Origin: Planctomycetota bacterium
GTDB lineage: Bacteria; Planctomycetota; Planctomycetia; Planctomycetales; Planctomycetaceae
Assembly: GCA_023417655.1 (NCBI GenBank)
Contig: JAEZFD010000036.1
Span: 1-52,006 of the forward strand
Reading direction: 5' to 3'
DNA: 52,006 nucleotides
Shown: piece after piece, positions 1 through 8,486 of the stretch
Layout: each line of letters opens with the position of its first letter
Position numbering within the stretch: position 1 is the stretch's first letter
Notes under the pieces: model-generated
The model's database searches: none
Told to the model about the DNA's origin: nothing
Seen by the model: only the letters and a program-made list of their open reading frames with translations
Program-made: the position numbers and the translations under genes

Positions 1-1
1 C

Positions 2-1360
2 TGCCCCCCCTGCCGACGTCCTCTGAACAAGAGCGACATCCGGAATCAGCTGGCTCCGAAAACGGCCGATGTGCTGATGGCGAGTCGTCGCCCGGTGACT
101 CAGCCGGTCGCCGATTCTGCCCAGCCAAACGCTCTGGCCAAGGCCTCGACTCCAGCTGCAGCTCCTGCTTCCACAACAGCAACTTCCGCTACCGCTACGC
201 CGGTGGAAGTTGCTGCCAAGAAGACTGTCGAGCAGGCCGCCTCTTCCAATATGGAACTGGCCAGCAGGACGAAGTCGTCAACCGAAACGGACTGGGTCAG
301 CAACTCGACCTTCAGCTCCCGCAAGACGGAAACCGTTTCCAGTACCCAAAGTGTAGAGTCTGATTGGAAAGTCGTTTCCAAAGAAGACGCCTGGGTCCCG
401 GCCGATAAATCAGGTAAATCAAAAGCCGCAGAAGAGAAACCTGACCTGCTGGCGGCTTTCTCTGTAGAATCAAAGTCGGAATCTGCGGCGACCGAAACGA
501 TTAAGACTGAAACTGTCGCTTCAGCCGATTCGACGGTGACAGAAGAGTGGCGGACGACCGACTTTACCCGGGAAACAAAGCCAGCCCCGGCCAAAGTAGT
601 ACCGACTCCTCCGGTGATGAATGGAATTGCCTGGGAGAAGACGCGACTGGTGACGCTGTGCGATGGACTGCCGGAAGAACTGATCCCATTGGTGGAACAG
701 CTTGAAAGCGACGATCCGTTGTTGAGAGTCGAAGCTTTGCAGGGGCTTGCCGAACACGGCGAAGCGGCTCGTGGGGCGACTGTGGCCGTTCATTCTCTGC
801 TGGAAGATCCTGAAGCGGTTGTTTCGGTATATGCTGCTGCCACTCTCCGCGACATCGCCAATGACGCATGGAGTTCGGTTCAGACTCTGTCGCAGTACCT
901 GAAACACGAAGATCAGCAGATTGTCCGTCTGTCCGCCTATTTGCTGGGGCAGATGGGACCGGAAGCGATGGAGGCTCTCCCCAATCTGGTCGAGGTTCGC
1001 GACGGGACAGACGTCCTGTCTAGCCTCCATGCGGCTGAAGCCCTGACGCACATTGCTCCAGCGGATCGCGAATCGTTTGAAAAGCTGCATCAGGCTCTGG
1101 CGAATGGCGACGGGAGTGTCCGCTGGTTCGCAGCTGTCTCACTGGGAACAGTAGAAGAGTGCGAGCAGGACGCGGCAACGGCCCTTCGTAAAGCTCTGAA
1201 AGATTCCGAGCCACAAGTTCGGGCGGCAGCCTGCCTGAGTCTCGGTGGCCTCGGCCAGCACGCCAGCATTGCCATCTCGGATCTTGAAGAGGCGGCTGCA
1301 AGTGAATCAAGCGAAGTGAAAGAAGCGGCACGGACTGCACTCGCTTGCCTGCGAGGATAA
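2..1360 (+). CDS. HEAT-repeat protein, 5' end outside window
   Basis: The reading frame is open to the left edge, so the true start lies upstream; the first in-window start-like codon is a GTG at 71. The residues encoded at the very edge read CPPC, which could be half of a zinc ribbon. Next comes a long Ala/Thr/Ser-rich, low-complexity linker of about 170 residues, probably disordered. The last 240 residues or so are about six HEAT/PBS-lyase-like helical repeats with recurring patterns such as VRAAACLSLGGLG. HEAT arrays usually mediate protein-protein contacts, so a scaffold role is likely, but no partner or enzyme domain is visible. The gene ends at a TAA and is followed by a strong terminator. 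The repeat assignment is firm; the function is unknown. Confidence 0.75.
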   Translation, partial: CPPCRRPLNKSDIRNQLAPKTADVLMASRRPVTQPVADSAQPNALAKASTPAAAPASTTATSATATPVEVAAKKTVEQAASSNMELASRTKSSTETDWVSNSTFSSRKTETVSSTQSVESDWKVVSKEDAWVPADKSGKSKAAEEKPDLLAAFSVESKSESAATETIKTETVASADSTVTEEWRTTDFTRETKPAPAKVVPTPPVMNGIAWEKTRLVTLCDGLPEELIPLVEQLESDDPLLRVEALQGLAEHGEAARGATVAVHSLLEDPEAVVSVYAAATLRDIANDAWSSVQTLSQYLKHEDQQIVRLSAYLLGQMGPEAMEALPNLVEVRDGTDVLSSLHAAEALTHIAPADRESFEKLHQALANGDGSVRWFAAVSLGTVEECEQDAATALRKALKDSEPQVRAAACLSLGGLGQHASIAISDLEEAAASESSEVKEAARTALACLRG

Positions 1361-1436
1361 TTCAGCACGGCCTTTGACTGCAGCGATCCAGTCGCCACAG
1401 TTGAGGCTATCAGGTCTCGGAAGGTCTCTTCCTTCA

Positions 1437-1486
1437 AAACACCTTTGAGTTGCCGACAGGACGTCGTGACTCAAAGGTGTTTTTTT
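1437..1486 (+). terminator. Rho-independent terminator after HEAT-repeat gene
   Basis: A long stem (AAACACCTTTGAGT pairing with ACTCAAAGGTGTTT) encloses a loop of about 18 nt and runs into a T tract. It lies about 75 bp past the HEAT-gene stop and faces the convergent ABC gene. Confidence 0.85.
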
Positions 1487-1553
1487 GTGATGACTCCAGC
1501 GCCGGCAGTCCTTCTTGCCTGATCGCCGAGACCTCTTGAAGTTCCCTGTTCAA

Positions 1554-3467
1554 TCAGGCCTGCTGAAGGCGGCGAGTTCGTCGGCTGAATGAGTTGAAGG
1601 TCAGATAGTCCCAATGACGGAAGACCTCAGAGGACTTTGTCAGTTCCTGGTGAGTTCCGATTGCTTCAACACGACCTTCATGCAGCAGCACCACCTGATC
1701 GCAACGGCGTGAGGTACTGAGTCGGCCTGGCAGGTAAATCATCGTCCGTGTCGCGGCCAGACGCTGGTACGCGTCATCGATCAGTGACTTCGTGTCGTCA
1801 TCAAGGATCGTTTTCGGTTCTTCAATGATCATCACGGCCGGGTCACGGAGTGCCGCGCGAGCGAGTCCCAGTCGGAACAGAGAGCCTTCGTCCAGTTGCT
1901 CACCATGTTCACCCAGCATGGTCTGATACCCTTGAGACAATCGGGTGATGAATGCGTGGGCGTGGACCAGTTTTGCGGCCTCGATGGCGTGCTGTTCGGT
2001 ATAACGATTGTCGCCACACAGGATATTGTCGAGAATCGTTCCGGAGAGGACAGGATCGTCAGCCGCGACGAACAGGGTTTCTGTTCGAATCGACTCCAAG
2101 GTTCCCCAGGCAATGTCTTCGCCATCGAACAGTACGCGTCCTCGCGTCGGTTCAATGAACCGGGGCAGCAGATATGCAACCGCACGGGGGCTCATCGGAT
2201 CGAGTGAAACGATCGCGACCTCTGTCTTTGCTTCAATTCTCAGATCAATTCCCCGCAGCAGCTGATGTCCCATCTGCTGATAGTGGACTGCTTCGAGGAT
2301 GATGGATTTTGAAACCGGTTCGATAAATTTTGCGCCGACGGCCTGACCGACTTCCGGGATCTCATCGAGATAGCGGTAAATACGTTCCCCGGTCACTTCC
2401 AGTTCTGTTCGCAATTGCACCAGCCGGTCGAATGAGTTCAGTTCCACAGCGAACATGACCAGGGCAACGATCATGGCCACCCCGCTGGAAAGGGGGAGCG
2501 GATTTGTCATGGAGGTCACACGCAGTGCGATCAGCAGCAGGATCAGCATGACCCCCATCCATGTCACCAGCCGGGCGGTTGTCAGAGCGACACGTTCCTG
2601 CCGACGAGCGGACCGGGACTGATCGGTCATCCGTTCCAGGTGCTTGGAGAAGAGGGCATTCTCGAATTCCTCCATGTTGTAACCGCGGACGAGCCGGGTC
2701 TGCTTCAGGGATTCCGAGAGAAACCGCACTTCTGTCTCAGCATGAGCTTCTGCGATTTGCCGTTTCTGTGCCCCCTGCAGTTTTTCGTATCGATAAACGA
2801 ACCAGCAGGCCGCGGCAGGGACAAGACATTCCAGACCCAAGCGCCAGTCAATCACCAGTACGCAGATGACGAGTGTCGGCAGAAGGAAGCAGCTTCGCAC
2901 GAATCTCCAGCGCCACTCAGCGATCGCAGCGCGAATGGACTCAGCATCATCCACGAAATGGGAGAGGGCGGTTTGAAAGCGATGTCCACTCAGGTCACTC
3001 GGGCCGAGGCGGAGGGTCTGACGATGAATCATACTCCGGAGCCAGGTTGCCACTTCCCGGGCACTTCGCGATGAAGCGACTCGTGCCTGATTTCGGGAGT
3101 AGAAAAAGATCACGAACGCCAGGAGCGTCAGCAAGAGGAGAGCCGTGAGAGCTCCAGTGGTCGTTTGGAGCAGCGGAATGGAAGCACTGACAGGGCCGAG
3201 CCAACGCCACAGGGGGCGATCACCGAATCGTTCGACCTGCGGCTGCAGACCGGATTGAAATTCAGTCAACTGTTCGCGGCGGTGATCGGCGGCCAGATCC
3301 ACACTGTCGCGGGAAATCAGGAGATCGGAAAGCAGGGTGACCAGCGTGAGCAGGATCAGAACGCTGAGAGTAGCCAAGGTCATCCAGGCGAGCAGCTGAA
3401 GACCGTTTGAATCCACCCAGGACCGACGGGTGACCAGCCGACGCATTGAAGTGAGCAACACCGACAT
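1554..3467 (-). CDS. ABC exporter-like protein with degenerate nucleotide-binding domain
   Basis: The 637 residues have the layout of a half-size type I ABC exporter. There are hydrophobic segments near residues 25-50, 100-122, 188-225 and 298-345, then a nucleotide-binding-domain fold from about 390 to 630. The scaffold is readable: SGTILDNI after the Q-loop, IIEEP at Walker B (546-551), GRLST near 581 and GTHQEL near 604. Four key sites have changed. The Walker A position (about 420-430) reads SLDPMSPRA with no GKS/T; the Q-loop glutamine is Ala/Asp (about 468-471); the LSGGQ signature is LDEGS (525-529); and the H-loop histidine is Gly (581). The frame is intact for its whole length, so this looks like a maintained pseudo-ATPase, perhaps one half of a heterodimer or a structural or regulatory protein. 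The start ATG at 3467 is the natural N-terminus; no partner half-transporter is adjacent. Confidence 0.8.
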   Translation of the reverse strand: MSVLLTSMRRLVTRRSWVDSNGLQLLAWMTLATLSVLILLTLVTLLSDLLISRDSVDLAADHRREQLTEFQSGLQPQVERFGDRPLWRWLGPVSASIPLLQTTTGALTALLLLTLLAFVIFFYSRNQARVASSRSAREVATWLRSMIHRQTLRLGPSDLSGHRFQTALSHFVDDAESIRAAIAEWRWRFVRSCFLLPTLVICVLVIDWRLGLECLVPAAACWFVYRYEKLQGAQKRQIAEAHAETEVRFLSESLKQTRLVRGYNMEEFENALFSKHLERMTDQSRSARRQERVALTTARLVTWMGVMLILLLIALRVTSMTNPLPLSSGVAMIVALVMFAVELNSFDRLVQLRTELEVTGERIYRYLDEIPEVGQAVGAKFIEPVSKSIILEAVHYQQMGHQLLRGIDLRIEAKTEVAIVSLDPMSPRAVAYLLPRFIEPTRGRVLFDGEDIAWGTLESIRTETLFVAADDPVLSGTILDNILCGDNRYTEQHAIEAAKLVHAHAFITRLSQGYQTMLGEHGEQLDEGSLFRLGLARAALRDPAVMIIEEPKTILDDDTKSLIDDAYQRLAATRTMIYLPGRLSTSRRCDQVVLLHEGRVEAIGTHQELTKSSEVFRHWDYLTFNSFSRRTRRLQQA

Positions 3468-3854
3468 GTGGATCTGCTTGACGGAGAAGGGGTCTGGATT
3501 GCCTCAATGCGAATCGCGTTTCCTGGCCGGGTTTTCAACCCGGGAATCTGCTTGTCGCGCTCGTTTTCGAGGTGCGAATCCAGTAGGTGAATACTGAAAT
3601 TCCAACCTTGAACGATATCAAACGCTGCCTTCTCATCAGACTCTTTTGGTTGTGTGTTGCCAAGTCACTTTTTTGCGAAAAACGGTCCAGAGACAGCATT
3701 TCCGGTCGAGTCCCCCGCGCAGGATTCCTGATCGACAGCCCTGACCACCTGTCGGCTTCGATACTTGAGAGAGACCGAGTATTCCGGAGAGGGTTCGGGA
3801 AAAGAGTGAGGCTTCGCCGGAACCTGACAGGGCTTGGACTGGGACGCAGAAATG
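3468..3854. other. Intergenic region upstream of the ABC-like gene
   Basis: About 390 bp between the ABC-like gene and the terminator of the ABC-2 permease gene. A plus-strand frame exists (3587-3904) but its product is Arg/Ser-rich with no family resemblance, and it runs through the terminator hairpin, so I do not call it. The region probably carries the promoter of the ABC-like gene; I see no convincing -35/-10 pair. Confidence 0.4.
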
Positions 3855-3885
3855 AAACTGCCCGGGTGAACTACCCGGGCAGTTT
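3855..3885 (-). terminator. Terminator hairpin after ABC-2 permease gene
   Basis: Perfect 13-bp stem (AAACTGCCCGGGT / ACCCGGGCAGTTT) with a 5-nt loop, about 30 bp past the stop of the minus-strand permease gene. The tail on the minus strand is only moderately T-rich. Confidence 0.7.
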
Positions 3886-3913
3886 GACGATTTCTTTTGA
3901 GTGACCTGAAGAC

Positions 3914-4891
3914 TTACGCGAGGTCGCGATCTTCAAAGAGCAGGAAGCCCATCATGATCATCATTGCAACATACGCGAGGCAATAAAGCCCTGCCATGCC
4001 GATGTATTCAGGCGGGATATTCTTCCCCGTCGACACGGCGGCGGACATGTTGAAGTTCTCAAGACCGGGCAGAATCGTCGCAAAGAACCCGGCGAAGAAC
4101 TTCACGAAGACGTTCTTGACGTTCGACGCGGCCAGCACCGGAGTCAGGTGTCCGATAACGAAGATCGCGAAGCACGTCAGCAGGTTCATCAGCATTGGCA
4201 CCCGAGTCGAGATGGCCACGCTGACAGCTGTCATCACGGCCACTTCCATCGCGATGAGAGTCAGACCTGGAAGAATGGTTCGGGCGACTTCCAGATAGAC
4301 ACGGTTCATGAACGGGACCTGGAACGGCAACCCGCTCACGGAACGCATGTAGATCAGCGGGGTCTGTTCCTGCGAGGCTTCTTTCTGATCGTAATGGAAT
4401 TTGTAGTACGTCAGGAAGAAGAAGACGACGCCCAGGATGGCGATCATGATCAGCGCGGACTGGAAGATCCCGATGTACTTACCGAACACGAACTGCCGCC
4501 GATTGATCGGCTTGGACAGCAGTGTCATGGCGGTCTTCCCTTCGATTTCGTCCGCCACACTCAGACTGGCGGTCCAGATGCACTGAAGCAGAGCACAGAT
4601 CAGCACGGTGGCCAATCCGCAGTCGATGTACATCTTCGTGTCGTCCCCAAGTGAGAAGAAGGGGACCCAGACGTTGATCGTGATGACTGTCAACCCGATG
4701 GCCAGCATCAACAGAAACACGGGCTGCCGAACAGCTTCTTTCGTTGTTGCCCGGGCGATGACGCCTGACTGCGTCAGATAATTCAGCAACAGCAACACTG
4801 GCACGAAGATGGCATAGCCGATCATCAGTGCGGTATAGGGAAGCCGGACGACGTCATCCTGGACTTGTGCCAAAAGGCTCAATCCTGCCAT
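3914..4891 (-). CDS. ABC-2 type transporter permease
   Basis: Integral membrane protein of 325 residues with about six hydrophobic helices. The segment DEIEGKTAMTLLSKP followed by RRQFVFGKYIGI is typical of ABC-2/NosY/GldF-like permeases, where it forms the cytoplasmic coupling region after the second helix. A large periplasmic loop lies between the third and fourth helices. I chose the ATG at 4891 (MAGLSLLAQV) rather than the longer frame to 5020, because an AGAGG ribosome-binding site sits about 8 nt upstream and the extra 43 residues look non-coding. Such permeases need an ATPase subunit; none is adjacent, and the ABC-like gene downstream lacks working ATPase motifs. The substrate cannot be told from the sequence. 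Confidence 0.85.
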   Translation of the reverse strand: MAGLSLLAQVQDDVVRLPYTALMIGYAIFVPVLLLLNYLTQSGVIARATTKEAVRQPVFLLMLAIGLTVITINVWVPFFSLGDDTKMYIDCGLATVLICALLQCIWTASLSVADEIEGKTAMTLLSKPINRRQFVFGKYIGIFQSALIMIAILGVVFFFLTYYKFHYDQKEASQEQTPLIYMRSVSGLPFQVPFMNRVYLEVARTILPGLTLIAMEVAVMTAVSVAISTRVPMLMNLLTCFAIFVIGHLTPVLAASNVKNVFVKFFAGFFATILPGLENFNMSAAVSTGKNIPPEYIGMAGLYCLAYVAMMIMMGFLLFEDRDLA

Positions 4892-5162
4892 GCGGGCCTC
4901 TTTACTCTCTCGGTCAGCAGTCACAAACCATGCCTGCCCCGGGCGGGGACATTTGCAGGCACCGATCTTTCGCGGCCGGACCACTTTCGGAGTCCGACAC
5001 ACCCTCCCTGCGGAAAACACTTTACAACTCGATCAGTCCACGGGCAAATGTGTCTCAGGTGATCGGTCCTAAATTCGGTGTTCCGCGGGAGTCAGCCGGG
5101 GTCAGGCCGGGCTTTTCGTCGCGGCGACTCTGCCGTCCCTGGCTGCATTCCCTAAAAGCAAG

Positions 5163-5188
5163 TGGGCACGGAAAATTCCGTGCCCACC
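5163..5188 (-). terminator. Terminator hairpin after malate dehydrogenase gene
   Basis: Perfect stem GTGGGCACGG / CCGTGCCCAC with a short A/T loop, followed on the minus strand by TTGCTTTTAG. It lies about 50 bp past the mdh stop. Confidence 0.75.
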
Positions 5189-5237
5189 GCAGTTTTGATT
5201 CTGGCCAGCCTCAGATTCCGGCCAATCGTCGTCCGGA

Positions 5238-6227
5238 TTACGGAAGGAGGTCCTTCACGGTGTCGCGTTCTGAACGGAGTTCGTTCAGAGTGACCTGAAT
5301 TTTTTCCTGAGCGAACTCATTGTGCTGCTGGCCCTGGATGATGCTGACCTTGTTTCCGTCGCTGGTGAGCGGGAAGCCGAAGATCAGGCCTTCGTCGATG
5401 CCGTAACTTCCGTCGCTGCAGACAGCAGCGCTGAAACAGTCACCGGCTTCGGTCGGGCGGATGATGCCCTTTACGGTGTCGAGAACCGCATTCGCTGCAC
5501 TGGCGGCGCTGCTGGCTCCGCGAGCTTCGATGACGGCGGCGCCGCGCTTTTGAACGATGGGGACAAACTCGTTGTGCAGCCAGGCGTGATCGTTCACGGC
5601 TTCCTGAGCTGGCTTGCCGTTAATTGTTGCGTGGTAGAAGTCAGGGTATTGCGTGGCCGAGTGATTTCCCCAGATGGCGACGTTCTTGACGTCTTTCACG
5701 AGGGCTCCGGCCTTCTTGGCGAGCTGTGACTTCGCCCGGTTTTCGTCGAGCATGGTCATGGCGTACCAGCGATCGCGAGACACTTCGGGAGCATGGCTCA
5801 TCGCGATGAGGCAGTTGGTGTTACAAGGGTTTCCGACGACGACGACGCGAACGTCCTTGGCGGCGGCAGCCTGAATGGCTTTTCCGGTGTTCGTAAAGAT
5901 CGGGCCGTTGATCCGGATCAGGTCACTGCGTTCCATTCCGGCTTTTCGGGGAACGCTACCGACACAGAGAATCCAGTTGCAGTCGGCGAAACCTTCTTCG
6001 AGGTGATCGCTGTCGTGACGGCTGACGCCAACCAGAGTCGGGAAGGCACAGTCGTCCATTTCCATTTCGACGCCGACCAGCGGCTTCATGACGGGTGGGA
6101 CTTCGATCAGGTTCAGGTGCACCGGCTGATCTGGCCCGAAAACCTCACCACTGGCGATGCGGAATGCCAGTGCGTATCCAATATTTCCTGCGGCTCCTGT
6201 AATCGCGACACGAATGGGCTTGGCCAT
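5238..6227 (-). CDS. mdh: Malate dehydrogenase (NAD-dependent, MDH type 2)
   Basis: Interconverts malate and oxaloacetate with NAD(H) in the cytoplasmic TCA cycle. The product is 329 residues, normal for the cytosolic-type (GAAGNIGY) family. Visible features are the NAD-binding glycine motif ITGAAGNIGYAL at the N-terminus, the substrate-binding loop around VPRKAGMERSDL, the central motif VGNPCNTNC, the MLDENRAKSQLA segment and the catalytic-histidine motif IWGNHSATQYPD. The start is the ATG at 6227 (MAKPIRVAITG); a 16-residue longer frame exists but is not conserved in the family. The gene follows the GNAT gene on the same strand after about 130 bp and ends at its own terminator, so it may be transcribed alone or with the two genes upstream. 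Confidence 0.96.
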   Translation of the reverse strand: MAKPIRVAITGAAGNIGYALAFRIASGEVFGPDQPVHLNLIEVPPVMKPLVGVEMEMDDCAFPTLVGVSRHDSDHLEEGFADCNWILCVGSVPRKAGMERSDLIRINGPIFTNTGKAIQAAAAKDVRVVVVGNPCNTNCLIAMSHAPEVSRDRWYAMTMLDENRAKSQLAKKAGALVKDVKNVAIWGNHSATQYPDFYHATINGKPAQEAVNDHAWLHNEFVPIVQKRGAAVIEARGASSAASAANAVLDTVKGIIRPTEAGDCFSAAVCSDGSYGIDEGLIFGFPLTSDGNKVSIIQGQQHNEFAQEKIQVTLNELRSERDTVKDLLP

Positions 6228-6360
6228 TTTTCCACACCATCTGACTGAAGGACGATAAAGACTGCCGGGCAGCAAGACCGCTGCCAGTTCGCAGTGTCGA
6301 GACTTGATCAGTCGGTGTCCAGTGATGCGTTGCAGGTTCGTCGGGACCGCGAGAGGATCG

Positions 6361-7125
6361 CTATATAAGAGGAGGGCGATCGGCGGAAATCAGTTGGAAT
6401 CCTTGCTTCCAGTGCCAGAGCATGCTGGCGTGGTTTCCGATGTGGAAGGTGCTAAAGAGGTGGGTGTGACCTTGCTGTCGGACCGTTTCACTCGCATGGC
6501 GAAGCAGAAGAGCGGCGAGTCCGCGCCGTTGGAAGCGAGCGTCGACCATGATCCAGGTCAGATGCGGAACGCCCCATTTCTGACCGGCGGCATCTTTCGC
6601 GGGGCGGCATTGCCAGGCGGGGTCGGAGAAATCGGACCAGTTTCCATCAGGAACCTGAGTGATGATGGCGGCTGCGACGGCTTGCTGATTTTCGTTGTTG
6701 ATCAGGATTTGACTGGCATCATCGTTCACCGGCCAGCTGGATCCGTGGAAGGCCTTGCCGATCTGGGATTCCGCCGCGCGTCGGCGTTCCCGTGCTTCCA
6801 AGTGCCGGTAAGGAAACGTCTGTGAGAACGACTGTTCAAATAATTCGACCAGCCGGGATTCTGATGACGTTTTAAGTGGAGTCTGCTGAAAGTTGTCGGA
6901 ACGGTTCGTTTGCTGAGTCGGTGCAACGGGGAAGGTCTCGAGGGGCAGTCGGCAGTTCAGCTGACGGGGCCGACCGCTGATGGTCAGTTCGCCTCGACGA
7001 TATTCATAACGGTACGCCGGGTGCCGAGGGAGTTTCCGGAATTCCTCCCAGCACATCCGATAGACGGCCGGTTTGAACCAGAAGTTCTCGTTCAGGAAGT
7101 CGCCTTCCAGTTCGTCGTCGTCCAT
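6361..7125 (-). CDS. GNAT-family N-acetyltransferase with N-terminal extension
   Basis: 254 residues. The C-terminal half is a GNAT fold: a central strand HLTWIMVDARFQ followed by the acetyl-CoA pyrophosphate-binding motif QRRGLAALLL, then a helix and the strand and helix STFHIGNHASMLWHWKQGFQ, in which Asn-x-x-Ala-x-x-x-Trp marks the late GNAT motif. The N-terminal 100 residues are not part of the minimal domain; RHPAYRYEYRRGELTISGRP weakly recalls the start of Uma2-like domains, but I would not assign it. The gene starts 34 bp after the OmpA-family gene ends, on the same strand, so the two are probably co-transcribed. The acceptor substrate is unknown. Confidence 0.85.
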   Translation of the reverse strand: MDDDELEGDFLNENFWFKPAVYRMCWEEFRKLPRHPAYRYEYRRGELTISGRPRQLNCRLPLETFPVAPTQQTNRSDNFQQTPLKTSSESRLVELFEQSFSQTFPYRHLEARERRRAAESQIGKAFHGSSWPVNDDASQILINNENQQAVAAAIITQVPDGNWSDFSDPAWQCRPAKDAAGQKWGVPHLTWIMVDARFQRRGLAALLLRHASETVRQQGHTHLFSTFHIGNHASMLWHWKQGFQLISADRPPLI

Positions 7126-7159
7126 CGGGCGTTTCCACTATGAGGGTCGCGGAAGCCGC

Positions 7160-7999
7160 TTACTTCATCGAGATGTTCTGTTCGCGACCAGCGATCGAGG
7201 CATCCGGGGCGAGCACGAACAGTTCGACGCGACGATTTTTCGACTTCGCGCTGTCATTATTGTTCGGGGCAACTGGCTGATACTTGTTGTACCCGGCGAC
7301 TCCCATTCGGGCTTCGGCCACGCCAATCTTTGCCAGCTGTCGGACAACCGCGGTCGCCCGGTGAGCCGAAAGTTCCCAGTTGGTTTCATGTCGGGCACGA
7401 GTCTCTGGACGGACGACGGCTTCATCGTCAGTGTGTCCAACCACCAGAATGTTCAGCTGACGGGCGTCGGCGGTATTAATGATCTGCGCGAATTCCTGCA
7501 GGGATCGCAGTGACTCAGCGGAAAGGGCTGCACTACCGCTTTCGAAGTGCAGGTCGACTTTAAAGCGGCTGATCCCGGTGATCGGATCGAATTCGAACTG
7601 CGGGAACCGCCGGCAGAGTTCTTCGAATTGTGCATTGGGACGATGACTGTCCGGGGAGGGGAGGCTCGTCAGCAGATTCTTGTACTCATCATGCAGGCGA
7701 GAACGTTCGTCCGCCAGATTCTGCAGCCGCTGGTTCGCGATTGTCAGATTGTGTTCGAGTTCCGCGGCGCGACCCTCGACCATCATCTTTTCGCTGGCGA
7801 GTTGGGCGGCCATCTGCTGGGACTGTCCCAGCTCGCAGGCAAGCATCTGACTTTGGCTGTATGCCTGGATCGCACTGAGCTGGGTTGCTCTCAGTTTGGC
7901 CCAGGGACCAACGACGCGACCTCCAAGGCCACCGCCGCAGCAACCGGTTAGTCCCACCAGAGACAATGTGAGAACCAGTTTTCGAATGCCCTGAGACAT
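7160..7999 (-). CDS. OmpA-family lipoprotein (peptidoglycan-associated)
   Basis: 279 residues. The start ATG at 7999 gives a lipoprotein signal peptide (MSQGIRKLVLTLSLVGLTGCC, lipobox LTGC, Cys about residue 20) and has an AGGAG ribosome-binding site 8-9 nt upstream. Residues 50-110 are rich in Gln, Glu and Ala and probably form a coiled coil. Residues 150-270 are an OmpA/MotB C-terminal domain: FESGSAALSAES, then VVGHTDDEAV, then LSAHRATAVVRQLAKIGV, and KSKNRRVELFV, where the Asp and Arg residues bind diaminopimelate in characterised members. The protein probably tethers the outer membrane to peptidoglycan, or serves as a cell-envelope organiser. It is the first gene of a probable operon with the GNAT gene. 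Confidence 0.9.
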   Translation of the reverse strand: MSQGIRKLVLTLSLVGLTGCCGGGLGGRVVGPWAKLRATQLSAIQAYSQSQMLACELGQSQQMAAQLASEKMMVEGRAAELEHNLTIANQRLQNLADERSRLHDEYKNLLTSLPSPDSHRPNAQFEELCRRFPQFEFDPITGISRFKVDLHFESGSAALSAESLRSLQEFAQIINTADARQLNILVVGHTDDEAVVRPETRARHETNWELSAHRATAVVRQLAKIGVAEARMGVAGYNKYQPVAPNNNDSAKSKNRRVELFVLAPDASIAGREQNISMK

Positions 8000-8383
8000 C
8001 GAGACACTCCTGAATCGAGGGAGACACATAATTGAAGGCATAGGAACAGACCTGAATACTCAGGTTGTGTGGCGAACTGAGTGGGGGATGAATCTGTTGA
8101 GGCCGGCGAGTGCGGCCTTGGGTGGAGGCGAGCTTCTATTCCGAATTTCCGGCACCTCCTAGATCTTTCCCTCAAGTTTCACTCCGCGAAGTGCGCGAGA
8201 ATGGACTTGAGCGAATCTTTTGGGAATCGGTCAGAAACTCTTAAGTTGCTTCTGCAGAAGGGCTTGTGCGGAGCGGAGGAGGGCCTCGGTCAATTTTGCA
8301 AGCCCCATCAGGGGTTCGGCAAATTCAGCCGGATTCAGCGTCGACGGAATTGAAAAACCACATTCGACTCGGTTCTCTGAGCC
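8000..8383. other. Intergenic region between OmpA-family gene and rpsD
   Basis: Divergent spacer of nearly 490 bp up to the rpsD start. The right end holds the proposed rpsD promoter, listed separately. The rest must hold the OmpA-gene promoter, but I see no clear boxes. A plus-strand frame at 8081-8353 has no family resemblance and was not called. Confidence 0.4.
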
Positions 8384-8412
8384 TTGACGGGCTGCCGCCC
8401 TGACGTCATGAT
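8384..8412 (+). promoter_or_regulatory. Candidate sigma70-type promoter of rpsD
   Basis: TTGACG and CATGAT separated by 17 bp, 75 bp before the rpsD start codon. An 8-bp palindrome TGACGTCA (8401-8408) overlaps the end of the spacer and the -10 box. Based on consensus only. Confidence 0.4.
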
Positions 8413-8486
8413 CCTCCGTTCCCCGTTTCGGCGGGAAGATTGTGTGCTTAGCAGTCGAGTTTTGGCGTCACCAGGATACAGAGTCG

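Noticed and set aside
521..1090. 189-codon minus-strand frame opposite the HEAT-repeat gene
   Set aside because: Repeat periodicity is clear on the plus strand only.
1554..3467. Possibility that the ABC gene's odd motifs come from a frameshift
   Set aside because: The reading frame is continuous and the order of other domain landmarks (SGTILDNI, GTHQEL) stays in the same frame on both sides of each changed motif.
3587..3904. 105-codon plus-strand frame in the ABC intergenic region
   Set aside because: It runs through the permease terminator hairpin and has no conserved motif.
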